A stretch of 64,000 nt of DNA from Apoda limacodes (GCA_946406115.1 OX291561.1:7990273-8054272), one strand, 5' to 3'; shown: positions 21,626-34,493, numbered from the stretch's first letter. Notes: a model not told the origin generated them from the letters alone. A program made the numbers and translations.

Positions 21626-24600
21626 AAAACTATCTATTAAAATTGTGAGACTAACCAATAATGCCAAGTTTCAATTAATTTTGACCATAGAATTATAATT
21701 TTTCCCAAATATATCCCGCCGTTTAAGGATTGAATTTTGAAACAACCGTTTTCAAATGACGTCGTCAATTTAACCTTTAAATATCCGTTCACAGCTGTTT
21801 GAGCAGGGCGATGATGAGTCATTTGGGACTTTGTATGTATAGATAGGTAGGGCATGATTACCAAAAACGTAAAACCCGTCATTTTGAATTTTCAACCACA
21901 AGGTTGAACACGGATGGATTAAACTTAAAAAAATATCAATTTTCATACAAATCTCCAGCATCGGGGATGGTTTTTCTAAAATTCGGTAACGCGTCATTCT
22001 TATTTTCAAATTAAATTTCGAATACTTATTTTCATGGTTTTATTTGCAAAACCAACCAAATTCCCATACAAAGACTTAATATCTTAATGATTTTTTAAAA
22101 ACAGTATAGCTTGTCATAGTTTAGAAAAAAATCTTTTCTTAAACGACGCCTCTAATATAATATCAATTCTTTGTCCACATTTCAAATTTGAGTGCGGTTA
22201 AATTTGTATATTGTAAGCGGTTTGGGCTGGGCGATGATGTAATCTTCAGTTGAATTGGGACAGGGTAGCCGTGGTAGCGCTGCCATATATATATATAGAT
22301 GTAGATTTGACAATGTAAATATTATTTCCCATACAAACTTTGCTAACCCCTTTCTACCCTTGACGGCCAGTTTTTTTGACAATACTAAAATACTTGCGTC
22401 ATTAATTGTGTTAAAGAATATGTATACTTAGTTAAAGTAAATTTTGGTGTCTATAACAGATTTTTTGGAAATATTTTTACCTTTTTAATGCATCTTTTTG
22501 AAGCCGCTTGTTTATTTTGTTAAAAAGTTTTTATAACAGATAGTAATAAATTAAATTCAAGAGTTTTTTTGTATTGCAAAACTGTCGAAATGCAATTTTA
22601 GAGCGTAGCATTTTACTTAATTCATCTTATGAAGTGAAGAATTGTCGTAAAATTGGCGGAAACGGTAACAATAAGCGCTTACACCGAGCCGCCTTCCGGT
22701 ACTGTCGGGTCCACAACTCACTACAAGCACACCTGTCTTAAAATATTAGTTGTCATATTAACATGGCCATGTTCGATTTGGATTTTGTTTAGTTAAATTG
22801 ACTTTAGTAAAATCATAAAAAATATTTTTGTATACACTTTTTTTTTTATTTTGATGCTCTAATGTACAAAGTAGCGGAGAAAAGGGATTAGGAAAAATAT
22901 ATCATTATTTAAACTTATTTATTTATTTTATCTTTTGTTTATATTACAATTGTACTAATGGCGGACCAGACATTTCCAGTCAACTATCATTAGTATAGAT
23001 ATTTAAGTCAGTGGAGTGCACTTGCACAAAAAATATAAGCGAAACTTTAATTTAGTAAAATTAAGTTTTACTTATATGCTAAGTAAAACTAAAACGATGA
23101 TTACACACCTACGTTTACTTTATATGCATGATGTTTTTTATTGAATAAAAGGCATTTTAATTGATATGAAATTAATTTTTAATTTTTTATAAGTGACAGT
23201 AAACTGTTATCCGTCTTTAAAACCAACCAGCTAAAATAAAAAAACTCATTTAATTTTTATTTTATAACTTAATTTCCGTCTAAAAGTTGTTATTTGGTCG
23301 GTGATTCGTATATTGAGTAAAAAATTTCTAGCGCTAGTTAAACTTACGCGGAATAAAGTGAAATCATGTTAAGTGAAGTACACTACACACAAAATAAAAG
23401 TGTCCATAAAAGTGTTACTTATACAAATAATGTAAGAGTTAGGACATTCCGCTTTATTCAATTATTTTTAACACTTTTAATGATTTGAACACTTTTGTGA
23501 GCGTCAGTACCCCGGTACACTCCACTTATACCTGCATAACATATCTCGGAAGTGGTCGGTATTGTCTCACGCCTCCCTCACCCCTCCCCCTTCCCTAACT
23601 GCACCGGCTGTAATTGACAATTTGTGCATTTTTTTATAGTAAGTATTCTTTTCGTGTCCCAATTGAAGATAGGAACTACCAAAATCTCGGTAAAAAGTTC
23701 CGTATTAGACCTTCTTAGTGTTGCTTATCACTCAACACGATCAGTGCCTTTTTAACCGACTACAAAAAGGAGGTTATCAATTCGACCCGTTATATTATTA
23801 GAATTGCACAATAGTCACATAATATATTAGTTAGTCTATATCTAGGCTGCCAAAAAAATTATACTAGATAATTTCAGAATATATGTAGGTATAACTGATA
23901 TACATCAATGGTGTCAGGCTGCATAAGTGAACTAAATGAAAATTATATTAAATTGTATGGCCTTGTATGTATAGTATTTCAAAGTGTTGTATAAATTGTT
24001 TTTTTTTTAAAGTGATGTACCTATAATATGTTTTTACCCAATTGAAACTAGTAACTAGTAATCGGATTTTACTAATTATTTTGTTATTGATTTAGGTACC
24101 GTTCAACTTAGGAAACAGTGCAAGTTTCACCAAAACCAGTTCAATAGTTTTTAAGTCATAAACTGTTAAGTATTTGTAACTAATTAGTGCAAAACATGGT
24201 TTACATTTTTTGTAATAATCATTGCACATTTATTCAAGACTCTATACAAAATTAATCAATGCGCAAAATTTGATTTGTAAGCTCTTTCAGCTAATAACCA
24301 AGAAAATATACATAGAATTTTTCTGAGTCATTCAAACGTTGGAAGTGCATTTATCAATCGTAATAAAATTGGAACTGCCCTCAGGATATGTAACAGACAA
24401 CACGTGCCGAAAAACACCAAACGAGTTCTAGACCAGCCAAAATCCAAACCTCGTAAAGCCAATCGGCTTTTTTGAACTATAAAATAGTCTACGAACTAAA
24501 GTAGATGTAATTTTAAAAGTTGTATAGTTGTTTGCTCGGCAGATTAGGAGGCTTAGACCATAGTCCATCACAATGTCCTGCGCCTGACAGACGTTGTTTT

Positions 24601-25626
24601 CCAGCAAGAGGCCACTCGACTGTCAAGGTTTTCAAGCTGTCCATATGGACTTTCATCTAGCTTGGTAAATAAAAACGGCTAGGATCTAGAAAAACGTGCA
24701 CATTTGTTCGTTTTCGATGGACAAATCTAATTAGGCCACACAGTTTTGTGGTTAGATAAAATATAAAATTATATTTAGCAAAGTGAGATAACGGTCTTTG
24801 TGGTGTTTTACCGTATGTGAGTACCAGCTAATGCTAGATCTAGCCCAAGGCTTTATAGTGGACATTATTTACATCTACTATGTCAGTCAAAATTATACCC
24901 GAATGAGAGTAAGTCTAGTAGCCTAAGCCTATAGCCTATATAGGTTATAAATTTAAATAAGACAGTAAGAATGGGAGTAGATCGTTGCCAGTTGCGTTTG
25001 TGGATCAGAAAAAATCTGAAGAGTTTGGCAACAGGCGCCGCCAGTCATGGTCGGATGGGTAAAAGCTTTGTAAGGTCAGATTCTCTCAAATCCCATGGTA
25101 GCCCATCCCAAGCGCTCGGAGATGATAAGAACAGTTGTTATGCCATATTAGAGTCTTGTGAGTTGGGACTACTATGTCTGGTTTCACGATTTGTGAAGGT
25201 CGGATTGTGCCAAAAACATTTTCTTATGTTAGTTAAATAGGTAGTCGACTCTGAGAACATGATATTTTAGGTATAGGATACAAAATAATTAGACTAACTT
25301 TAGGTGTTCCGTACTAAAATTGTAAAAAACGTAAGTCTATTGGCGTCACTTTGGCTATCACATACAATTCCTCTAAATAAATTAACGTAGAAGTTGATTT
25401 TAGAAACAAATGTTAAAAGTCTGCATCTGTTATATTTGTTCGTTTAGGAACTAGAGTTGTACCTACTATAGTCGGGCAAATCGATTGGCCAGCTATATTT
25501 GTAGTCGGCTACTAGTCAGCAAAAAATGCCTACTCTAGTAAAATAAGGTGATTGGAATTAAATCTTATCTTATCTCTAATAGAAGTTCTTTACAGCAAAC
25601 CAACTAGAGTGCCAATCCCATTAATA
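21626..25626. other. Long non-coding region
   Basis: No exon could be supported. A TA microsatellite lies near 22286-22298. A GC-richer patch is at about 22650-22730. An inverted GGAATAAAG block pairs positions near 23350 and 23450. AACCGACTACAAAAAGGAGG near 23755 resembles a widespread insect repeat (from memory). The 89-codon frame at 24971-25240 has no recognisable motif. Confidence 0.5.
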
Positions 25627-25800
25627 TTAAGGCGAAAGTTTGTGAGTGTGTATGTTTGTTACTTCTTTACGCTTCAACCACTGGACGAATCGGGATGAAA
25701 CTTGGCATACATATAGGTTAGGTCCTGGAATAGCATATAGGCTTTTTATCCTGAAATTCCCGTGGGAATAACTATAACCGAGCTTAAACGAACTATAGTT
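25627..25800 (+). mobile_element. Dispersed repeat, family C (partial)
   Basis: GCGAAAGTTTGTGAG, TGTTTGTTACTTCTTTACGC, TGGACGAATCGGGATGAAAC, GGCATACATATAGGTTAG and TGGAATAGCATATAGGC. It matches 26468-26780 and the reverse of 29755-30060. This is a very common lepidopteran repeat pattern. Confidence 0.65.
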
Positions 25801-26467
25801 ATAGCTACAGCTTGATATAGCAAACTTCGTAAGTGTTATTAAGAAAAAACTGAACAAAAAGTAGATACTTATATTAAAAACAGTTTTATTTTGCGTTAAA
25901 ATAATTAAAGAAGTTATTAAATACGCTTCAATGTTCTATGACTTCATGGAGCTATCATAAATTGTTTAGGAAATATTGTCGTCTGTGTAAGTGAGTAGGT
26001 TATTTAGATATTTTTGCTGGTCAGTGTACATTACAAAAATATCTAAATTTTGGAAGACTATGTAAAAACAATATTTATTTTTTTACCACCGCTCATTTTA
26101 GCCTTAACTTTAAATTTTATTGCCCATCGACTTTTAAACTACAAGAAGCGCCCTCTCGAATACATTTAACGGATTATTTACAGATGTGTAGAAACACCTT
26201 TCCAAAATTCTTCTGACAATAAATACTAAAGGTGCGTTTAGTTATTATATCGATACTTTTGAATGATCGTGTTTGGCAGTTAACGTTAATTTTTGCTCAT
26301 GAATATGGTCAGAGAGCGTATAGAGTTAATTGTTATGCAATGCAACAGCTTCCTATTCCATTGTATTGAATTTTGGAACCAAATAAGGCGCTAAGTGTGA
26401 GAGGTTTGCAAATGAAATAGAAAGCCCAGTCTTATTAAGCGTGTCAGTACTATTTTTATTCTGTACC

Positions 26468-26780
26468 TAACTCTATACTAATATTGTAAATGCGAGAGTT
26501 TGTATGGATAGATGTTTGTTACTCAATCACGTCAGAGCGGCTGAACGGATCTGGATTAAATTTGGCAAAGATATAGATTATAGTCTGGAATAGCACATAG
26601 ACTACTTTTTATTTTGGAAAAAGTCAAAAGCTTCTGCGGGAGTAATCATAACCAAATTCCACTTGAACGAACTATAGGATAATCTAGGAGTTGCCGTAAG
26701 TCATACCCTACGCCGATAATTATCAGCTTGATTATAATTAAATTTAGGACAGGCGGAGCCGCTGGCTAAATCTAGTATCT
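26468..26780 (+). mobile_element. Dispersed repeat, family C (most complete copy)
   Basis: Opens TATACTAATATTGTAAATG, passes TTTGTTACTCAATCACGTC, TGAACGGATCTGGATTAAA and TAGTCTGGAATAGCACATAG, and closes GGCGGAGCCGC, TAAATCTAGTAT. No open frame survives. Confidence 0.7.
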
Positions 26781-26837
26781 AATAGGGCTTCGTCATAGAG
26801 CAACACGGCCCCCATCCGCGACAGGATACGCAAATTG

Positions 26838-27105
26838 TTCAAAAAATTGCCGGCTGCTGTGCAGAGGATGTCGGTTCAATTCTCGGACAAACATTATTTA
26901 TGTTTGTCTTGACTCCGGGTGTATTTATGTATGACATATATGTTTTTACAAAAAAAAGTAATATACATAGGTACATAGGAACATAGGTAATGTTCTTGTA
27001 TCCGAAGTCTGGTATCCAATGGTATCCATTACACAATCTGTGCTTACTTTGGGTCCCGACGGCGCTGTGTTTAATGTCCAAAAATATTTATTTATTTATT
27101 TGTAC
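26838..27105 (+). mobile_element. tRNA-derived SINE copy
   Basis: The B-box-like GGTTCAATTCTCGGACAAAC at 26873 is followed by TTTGTCTTGACTCCGGGTG, TATTTATGTATGACATATA and TCTGGTATCC, then TGCTTACTTTGGGTCCCGA, CGGCGCTGTG and a (TTTA)n tail. This is collinear with 46259-46525. The A-box part is eroded. Confidence 0.7.
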
Positions 27106-29272
27106 AAAAAGCATTAAAGGTACCGAACTACCATTTTTTAATAGATATTTAAAAACGCTTTCTCCTGCCCAGTTTTTAAGATTAGCGCGTTCAAACATAC
27201 AAACTCATCAGCTGAATTTATCATAGATAAGAATCAAAATCATCTCCAAAATAATCTACGCTGATTAAATTCACTATGATATGACACAAAGACCACTCAA
27301 GTAGCATTAAAAGCTGTCTTTGAGTTACTTTTATTCTTGAAACTGTATATTTAAGTTAATAAGCGCTTATACAGACCATATAAGTGCAAAACGAGCCAAA
27401 ATTAAACAGCTATTTGCGTTAGTAGGGTTATATAATAGCTGTAGAAGCACTGGAGAAGCTGTACAACAGCTGTACTAGGGCTTTTATTCAGTGTACAAAG
27501 AAACTATTGCACTACAAAGATTATCCTATAAGTATTTTGTAAAGATAAGTGTTCTAAACAGTTTTTTGAAGAGAATTCTAAAAGAATTAAATATAAAAAC
27601 TATTTTATGGCTTTTGTAATATTTAAATAAATATAAAAACTGAATATATAAAGTTTAAAATAATACTTGGACTTGGGAGAGATATCGTTAGGTAGTGAAT
27701 TCAAAGTGCAAATTATAATTTATCGTAAAACTGTATGTTTTTCGTCAAAATATTCACGCGCCACCAAAATAATCAGCTAACATAAAGAAATAATTATACT
27801 TAATACGGTAAGTGATTGTTTTTAAGGTTAGAATTAAAAATTATATTTAAAATAATAGATAAGAGAGCACAGTGATCATTATTCAAGCTGATAATAATAT
27901 GATACGTCCGCTATTGACAAAAAATATGTTTTTATACATACCAAAATGACGACAATTTTGTATATACCATTGTACAGAAACAAATATCGAGTGTCACTAT
28001 TACAACACTTACAGTAGTAATAAGTACGCACAATCACATGCAAAATACAGCCTATAAAGGTATACAGCTTTTATGACAAATCAGCTTTGAGTGTTACAAA
28101 ATACTTAAAGTTGTATAGTAGAGTTTTAATATTTTGTTGAAGTACAGTTTGAGCTGTATAATAAGTCATAAATTACTGTTGTAAAGATACAAATTTTTTT
28201 GACATCCTACGTCTTTAAAAGGGCTGGTATATTAATGTTTAAAACGCTTGCATGCTGCTTGGGCACGGCTAATAAATCAGTGAAATGTGGCAACATATTC
28301 ATTAGCAATATGGCGCACGTGGAGCATATATTTAGTTTTGCCTCATTATGTCTACGTATGCTAGTGTCCGACTGATTGTGTTGTTTTTTGGTCGAAGTCG
28401 AAACCGATTGTTTGGGTCTTGCCGCAACTTTCGGCCGAAAAAAGGTAAAAATGACTTTTGATGTATTTAAACTGGGCTATTATTAGTGATGCATACTACA
28501 TAGCATTCTCTAAAGTACTTAACCATTAATAATAATTTTATTGTATCACTTATGATAGTTTAGGAACATATTTACTTGTGTTTCGATGTCACGCTGACTT
28601 CAAATTACACTCAAAATTTCTTTTCTACTTTCCAAAACATTTCAACATTCATTTAAAAAAACACTGCAAGTTAATATATGCGTGTTTTATCTTTACTCGT
28701 TTAATTTTTGTATCTCATAAGGCGAGTAAAGTATTTCCGGCACGCGACAAAAGGTTATACATTTTGGATAAAAAACTGCGGCTTCAGGCAAAACTTTAGC
28801 TGATTTTGGCCAAAGCCAAAAGTGCGGCCGAAGGTGTTTATTTTGGCCGAAGCCAAATCCGAAGCTTCGATCGGGCCCTAATATGCGTACGTCACTAGGG
28901 CAGGTGTATTTGATTGACGAAGGGTGCATTATTGGCTCTTCGAAAGTGGTTAATTTAATAATGTAAAGCATAAAATGGAATAACAAAATTAACTTAAAGA
29001 GGTAATTATAGATCCTTGGTAGGTAATATTATTAAAATATTGCCAAAGTAAAAAAAAATATTTGCGTTTGTCACATTTGAATTTTGGAAGGGTACAACTA
29101 ACTATTGTTACTTTTGATTTTGATGGGCTACGGACGCAGCTTTTTAATAATGTACCTACCTACCACTTTAATAATCTTATGCTTCCTGTTTAACCACCCA
29201 AAACCTTCAAAAATAAAACTTAATTTTTACTCCGCCCGTCCTAAATTTGATTTGATTATCCTTCTTTTTTCT
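27106..29272. other. Non-coding region with a GGCCGAAGCC-rich repeat
   Basis: No exon recognised. Between 28390 and 28885 the phrases GGTCGAAGTCGAAACCG, TTTCGGCCGAAAA, GTGCGGCCGAAGG and TTGGCCGAAGCCAAA recur, and the stretch ends ATCGGGCCCTAA. It looks like a decayed element with internal subrepeats. The 97-codon minus-strand frame at 28693-28986 is produced by it. Confidence 0.45.
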
Positions 29273-29745
29273 TTTTTCTGAACTGACAATGCAGTTGGCT
29301 GTTGCAGCCATTACTGCTTCACCGGGCTTTTTGGGGCGAGACTCTGAAGGAGCCTCAGCCCATATAGCGCCCAACGCTCAAGGGCTTCTCGCGGGGGGAG
29401 CCTCGGCTTGGATTGTCGCTCTCGGGGGCGTCCCTTGGACCGGCGTGAGTCTCGAACCCGAAGGCGAGGGGAGTTCCCCGTTACGCGGGTGCGGTTGCGA
29501 TTGAGTGTGGGCGAGAAGCGCCCCGGCACGCTTTGATACCTCGTGTATCCTTGTAGGCGCCGACGAACCCGGGGACGTCGGCGTCGTGTTTGGAGGGAGG
29601 CCCTATTGGGGGAGGCCGTTGAGACTAATCTCGCTATCCGGATAGCGAGATCGTCATCTGGGGCCGTTAGTACGTGCCGAGGCCGCCTAACTATAGTTTT
29701 ATGACCGTGCCGAGGTCGATCGGGGTGATGAGGATTTGATTATAG
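29273..29745 (-). mobile_element. Jockey-like LINE 3' end (family J), minus strand
   Basis: A T-rich lead (29267-29278) then GAACTGACAATGCAGTTGG and onwards, collinear in reverse with 53950-54270. Matching phrases on the minus strand include GGCGGCCTCGGCACGTACTA and GGGGCGCTTCTCGCCC. The 5' part of the LINE is absent, as expected for a truncated insertion. The GC content is well above that of the surroundings. Confidence 0.75.
29628..29651. repeat. Perfect 24-bp palindrome inside the LINE tail
   Basis: ATCTCGCTATCC is followed directly by its exact reverse complement. The related copy at about 54018-54032 has only GCTAACCGGATAGCG, so the full palindrome is a feature of this copy or of the family before decay. 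Confidence 0.8.
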
Positions 29746-29754
29746 TCTTGCTTT

Positions 29755-30060
29755 TACTTAAGAAGTTATACAGCTATAGTTCGATCAAGTGGAATTCAGC
29801 TATAGTTATTCCTGCGGGAACTTTTGAACTTACCGAGATAAAAACCTATGTTTTTCTCCGTGTTTATTATTTTTCATTATTTAGCTCAATTGTATGTTCC
29901 GTAGCAGCGGGATGAAGTACCTAACAAACGTTATAGTTACTCTCATGGGAACTTTTACAATTTTCTGGATAAAAATTCCAGTAGCCAGACTATAATCTCT
30001 GTGCCAAATTTCATCCTGACCTGTTCAGCCGTTCTGGCGTCATTGAGTAACAATTCAATA
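29755..30060 (-). mobile_element. Dispersed repeat, family C (minus strand, with insertion)
   Basis: Reverse-oriented family C blocks: TATAGTTATTCCTGCGGGAA, then later ATAGTTACTCTCATGGGAAC, CAGACTATAATCTCTGTGCC, AAATTTCATCCTGACC, GTTCAGCCGTTCTGGCGTCA. The first block is repeated, so the copy carries an internal duplication or is two overlapping copies. Confidence 0.6.
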
Positions 30061-30781
30061 TTAGGTACAGATTGACCACATTGATCTCTAATCATTCGAC
30101 CACAAGTGTGGTGACCACGGATTGTAAGTCCCAGCGTGGGACGGCATACCAAGTGGATAGACGTCCTGCAGGTTAGAGCCGTAGGAAGGCGATGAAAGCG
30201 AGTTTAGGACCGGCATGCTGTGAAGACATAAGTGAGGATCCACGATCAATGGACGTCTTCCGGCTAAGATGAAGACGACGATATACTTCCCATTTTGGTG
30301 ATACTCACATCCAGTCAAATATATTAATTTCAACATAAAAAAAATCTGCAAAATAATCCGTTTTCTTTTTTGTGTAATAATGCCTATCCGTGCTGACCCA
30401 AAGCCACATCAATCATAATCTGCCACATGACGCGCAAGATGTTCCAAATTTTGCAAAATGGCGGTAAGAAAAGAAAGGAACAAAGAATAGCAACCCTTGC
30501 TTTTCAACGACAGATGCACAGCTGCGATCAATGAGTTTTGATGGTTTTGTGTGTAATATCTTCTTTCTACATATTACATCACTTTGCTTGCGAGTTTTCA
30601 AAAAAGGAACTAAGTAAGCCATTTAAAACAATACATTTTGGGAAAGACGGTGTCGCCTAGCCAAACTTTTAGGTTTAGTTTGTTCAACAGTATACACTGC
30701 CTACCACAAAAAATATTGTGACACTTGTAGCGTGATCAAGACACCTGTGCAGATTGGGTGTACTAGCGAGAATGACCCATT

Positions 30782-31410
30782 TTTAGGGTTCCGTAGCCAA
30801 ATGGCAAAAAACGGAACCCTTATAGATTCGTCATGTCGGTATGTCTGTCCGTCCGTATGTCACAGCCACTTTTTTATACTTTTGAAACTAGGTAAGTAGA
30901 TGTATTCTGTAAACCGCATTAAGATTTTCACACAAAAAAAAAAAAACATTAAATTTTGGGGGTTCCCCATCCATACTTGGAACTGAAACTCAATTTTTTT
31001 TTTTTCATCAAACCCATACGTGTATTATGGATAGGTCTTCAAAAATGAAATTGATGTTTCTAATGTCATTTTTTTTCTAGACTGAATAGTATGCGCGAGA
31101 GACACTTTCAAAGTGGTAAAATGTGAGTCCCACCCCCCCCCCGCTAACTTCTAGAATAAGAGAATGATAAAACTAATAAAATATATGATGTACATTGCAA
31201 ACTTCCACCGAAAATTGGTTTGAACGAGATCTAGTAAGTAGTTTTTTTTTATACGTCATAAATCGTAATTTACCTTTTACCTTTCATTCAATCAACTCAA
31301 ATGTAAAAATAAAAAAAAAACATTTTTTTTTTTTGCGTTTGTAAAGTACGTAAATGGTGGTAGGTACGGAAACCTCGGTGCGTGAGTCCAACTCGCACTT
31401 GGCCGATTTT
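30782..31410 (-). mobile_element. Dispersed repeat, family D (long copy, minus orientation)
   Basis: Starts TTTTTAGGGTTCCGTAGCC and ends GTCCAACTCGCACTTGGCCG, the reverse of the copies at 35962-36227 and 58345-58710. It contains CTGTCCGTCCGTATGTCACA. Family D copies carry GGGTTCCGTA at one end and an AAGTGCGAGTCGGACTCG block at the other. No coding frame. Confidence 0.7.
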
Positions 31411-31500
31411 GAAGTGAAAACTTCTTTAGCGGCGTTGTGCACTTTTTTGGTATGGGTAAAAAATGATAAACTCGCGTCAGGTCACGTGTCCTAATCGTGG
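31407..31500 (+). repeat. Repeat E, copy 2
   Basis: Reverse complement of 16230-16322 with few differences. It directly abuts the end of the family D copy. The unique sequence after it (31500-32180) shows nothing gene-like. Confidence 0.6.
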
Positions 31501-32184
31501 AAATTCGTAAGACGGAAACCGTTATTTATAATTTTTATTTTTAGTATTTGCGATTATGAGTGTAGTACAGGGAGGTTGGATATGGAATTTTAATTCTATG
31601 ACAGATTGCGATGTCAAATATACTACGTCAAAAAAGTAAATAAACAAACATTATTACTTATTGACAATGTCAAAGACATGTCTTGTGACATATTTGAGTG
31701 TTAAGCGCGAATCGTGTGTAAAGGTTTTCACTTCTGCCGGCACTCCCAAAGTGCAACTCGTTTTTTATTGCAATATTAGGTATTTGATGGTTTTCGAAAA
31801 CTCGATTCTAAGTCAGTAACGTATGTAAGAATAAAATATATATAAAGTCTTACAATTAAAAGAGTCAATGTTAAATGATAATTCTCCATGAACATCCTAA
31901 GTTAAGTAGGTATTTTACTAATTTCTCAGTTTGCCGGTTGACAAATGTTTAATTTGCTCTTTGTTAACCATACCCAGGACTGAATATAGTCACACAAGAT
32001 ATGAACTTTAAAATTAAGTATTATTCATATATACGAATTAATAATTCTCTGACTCCTATTCTCAGAAATCGTCTCCGTTACGAATAGGTATTTTTAGACT
32101 CTTTCATGATCTTTTTCAGAATCTTTTTAAAACAAGTGGTTTGATAGTGTTGTTATTAACTCATAACTTTTAAAATTCACATCA

Positions 32185-32345
32185 TTATCATCATCATCAT
32201 ACCAGCTTATACTGGTCCACTGCTGGACATAAACCTCCTCTATGGCGCGCCATTTCCCGGTCCTCTGCCTTCCGCATCCAGCCACCACCAGCCACTCTTT
32301 TAAGGTCGTCGGTCCACCGGGCTAGCCGGCGACCCAAGCATTAGG
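32185..32345 (-). pseudogene. RTE-type LINE C-terminal fragment (minus strand)
   Basis: Minus-strand translation gives GRRLARWTDDLKRVAGG, GWMRKAEDREMARHRGG and AVDQYKLV. This is close to the RWxDDLxxVAGxxWMRKAxDR tail at the C-terminus of RTE-like elements common in Lepidoptera (from memory). A (CAT)n tract at 32165-32190 marks the 3' end. Confidence 0.65.
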
Positions 32346-32882
32346 TTTTTTAAAATTTACATCTTGAGGAAAATTTACTAAAGAAACCCCAAAAACATTT
32401 TGTAGAAACTATTAACCGAAAACCCACATAAAAATCATCCTCAAATTTAATGCGAAATACCTACAACTTTTTGCCATGTAGAGCGGTTCTCCTGAGACAA
32501 CCTACAACAAAACTTTATCAGAATCGACGCAGAGACGGCGGCAGCGAAATTATGAAGCTGTAACATACGGACGGGCAGATATAACGAAATATAAATCCTT
32601 GTAGGGTTTATGCTATTTGGCAGCGAAACCCTAAAAATGCAAAACTTATCTTAAATTAATTTTTTACGAGGTAAAGGCAAATGGAGTACCTAATCACCTT
32701 ATTAACCATAATCTAGGTACTTGTATTTACTAGCAATACCCACGGCTCTGCCCGCCCGAAATTAGGTCATCGTTATCAAAAATGTTTTTTTTCCATTATC
32801 ATCACTGCTTATTCCGTACGATACTTGTAAAACCTAAAATATGTACATAATGATTTGGATAAGTGGTTCCAGCGTGAAAAAT

Positions 32883-32989
32883 TAAAAATCTTTTCTATCG
32901 TAATATGTATAATAAACCTCAACGCCTCTTTATATAGTATAAAGAGGCGTTGAGGTTTATTATACATATTACGATAGAAAAGATTTTTA
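32883..32989. repeat. Perfect 52-bp inverted repeat with 3-nt loop
   Basis: The arms 32883-32934 and 32938-32989 are exact reverse complements around a TAG loop; the centre reads CTTTATATAGTATAAAG. Flanks are unrelated. RNA from it would fold as an uninterrupted 52-bp duplex. A perfect match means it is young, or is a fold-back artefact of the assembly. Confidence 0.9.
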
Positions 32990-33260
32990 TTTTTTTGACG
33001 TGACAACGTCTTATAAATTGGTTTGCCGGGTGACACTTCAAGAAACTGCGTTACGCTCCGCTCACGTTATGCGCTCACAATGAGAGCGAGTGAGAGGCAC
33101 GCGGCATGGTTAGCCCGCCTAAGAGCGAGAGAGACAGACATAAAAAGTGAAAGGCACAAGTTGTCACGTAAAACTTTCGCCCGTATACCGACTTTACAGG
33201 CAACCAGTTTTTTTATTCAAATAGACTTTAAAACTTTTGAATCGTCAGTATAATTAGGGT
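32990..33260. other. GC-richer block next to the hairpin
   Basis: The 76-codon plus-strand frame (33023-33253) has GAGAGCGAGTGAGAGG and GAGCGAGAGAGACAG tracts. I recall similar text as a dispersed lepidopteran repeat, but no second copy is present here to prove it. I do not call a gene. Confidence 0.4.
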
Positions 33261-34132
33261 AGACCGAGGCGAATCTGATCACTGGGTGAATCGGATCACA
33301 ATAAGAAATTCGTTAATATTTTCAAAACGCGTAAAACGGAATGCTAGCGAGTGGAGTCTTATGACCACCATCCACTATCGGCGGTGTTTTGATTCGACTA
33401 GTAAATCAGTGTCAGCGCTGCTAGCCAGCAATGGGGTGTTTGTGTGCGTTACGATTTTGGCGCTTATTTAAGGTACGTACTTGCAGTTTTTTTGTTTTTC
33501 TCAAAGGATGTACGTGAAAACTTTGAAATATAACACTTAAATTGATTTGAAAAAAGTCTTTTTAAGAAAAGATTTTAGTTTTTGAGCACAATATTATAGG
33601 TTAATGTGTAAAATATTTATTTCAAAAGTCATTAATTTGGGGTTATTCGGCTCACGGGCGAATGGGATCACTATTTTAAAGTGTATTTTTTTTTTGTATT
33701 TCTGAATAAGGTTCTCTCTAAAAAGTTAACCTAACGTGCATACGAAGAATGTTGCCACGAAAAATGTACTGATATGGGAGGGAAAAAAGTCCCGTATGTA
33801 TGTAATTTATGTGCTACAGATTAAAACTGATATTATTAGTAATTATTAAAATATTGTCAATGATTCCAAAGATTATAGTATAAATTGAAATTTAATTTCG
33901 TTATATGTTGTGTATCCCATTCGCCCCGAGAATTGGGGCGATTCGGATATTTCTGTCTTTCATGTTTTTTGTTATTATTTTGGAGACTTTATAATCAATT
34001 TAAGTTCGAAAACGTATATTGCGTAGCCTGGATAGTTAATGATTACTATTTTGTCAAAAAAAGTTACATTTATTACACTTTAGTATGATTTTCATGTTCT
34101 CAAATAAAAATTGATCCGATTCGGCTCGGTCT
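33261..34132. mobile_element. 872-bp TIR element with internal copies of its terminal motif
   Basis: Begins AGACCGAGGCGAATCTGATC and ends with the reverse of AGACCGAGCCGAATCGGATC. The terminal motif recurs inside: GGGTGAATCGGATCAC at 33284, GGGCGAATGGGATCAC at 33657, and ATCCCATTCGCCCCG and GGGGCGATTCGGAT at 33915-33950. No transposase frame is visible; the 61- and 67-codon frames are AT-rich noise. Most simply a non-autonomous DNA transposon. Confidence 0.7.
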
Positions 34133-34493
34133 CGATATTTTTGTGATTTTAGCCACTGAATACTGAAGCTTTGGACCTATGTCTGGAGGAGGGATTTTTG
34201 TGATAATCTGTCAAACTACCTATACTTACTTACCTATTCATTGTTTATGGTAGTGTATGTACGTCAACCGTTCGATTTGCAAGTTTAGCAACCAAAAATT
34301 TTGTTACTAACGTTTCAAAGCAGCACGGACGATAGGTGTCAGTGGCAAAAATAACGTTATCAAAAGTGTGAAAAGTATCAATCGTGGGATCTCTTAATCC
34401 CGAAACGAACACGCCCAGAGAATATAAACAGTGCATACAGAAATGACATTAACCGAAGGCAATCTATTTATTCTCATTCAATTACAGAGCGAA
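34133..34493. other. Short non-coding stretch
   Basis: Nothing recognised. A 63-codon minus-strand frame at 34245-34436 lacks motifs or splice context. Confidence 0.4.

Noticed and set aside
24971..25240. 89-codon plus-strand ORF
   Set aside because: Composition is less biased than usual, but no motif, no splice sites and no second copy in the window support it.
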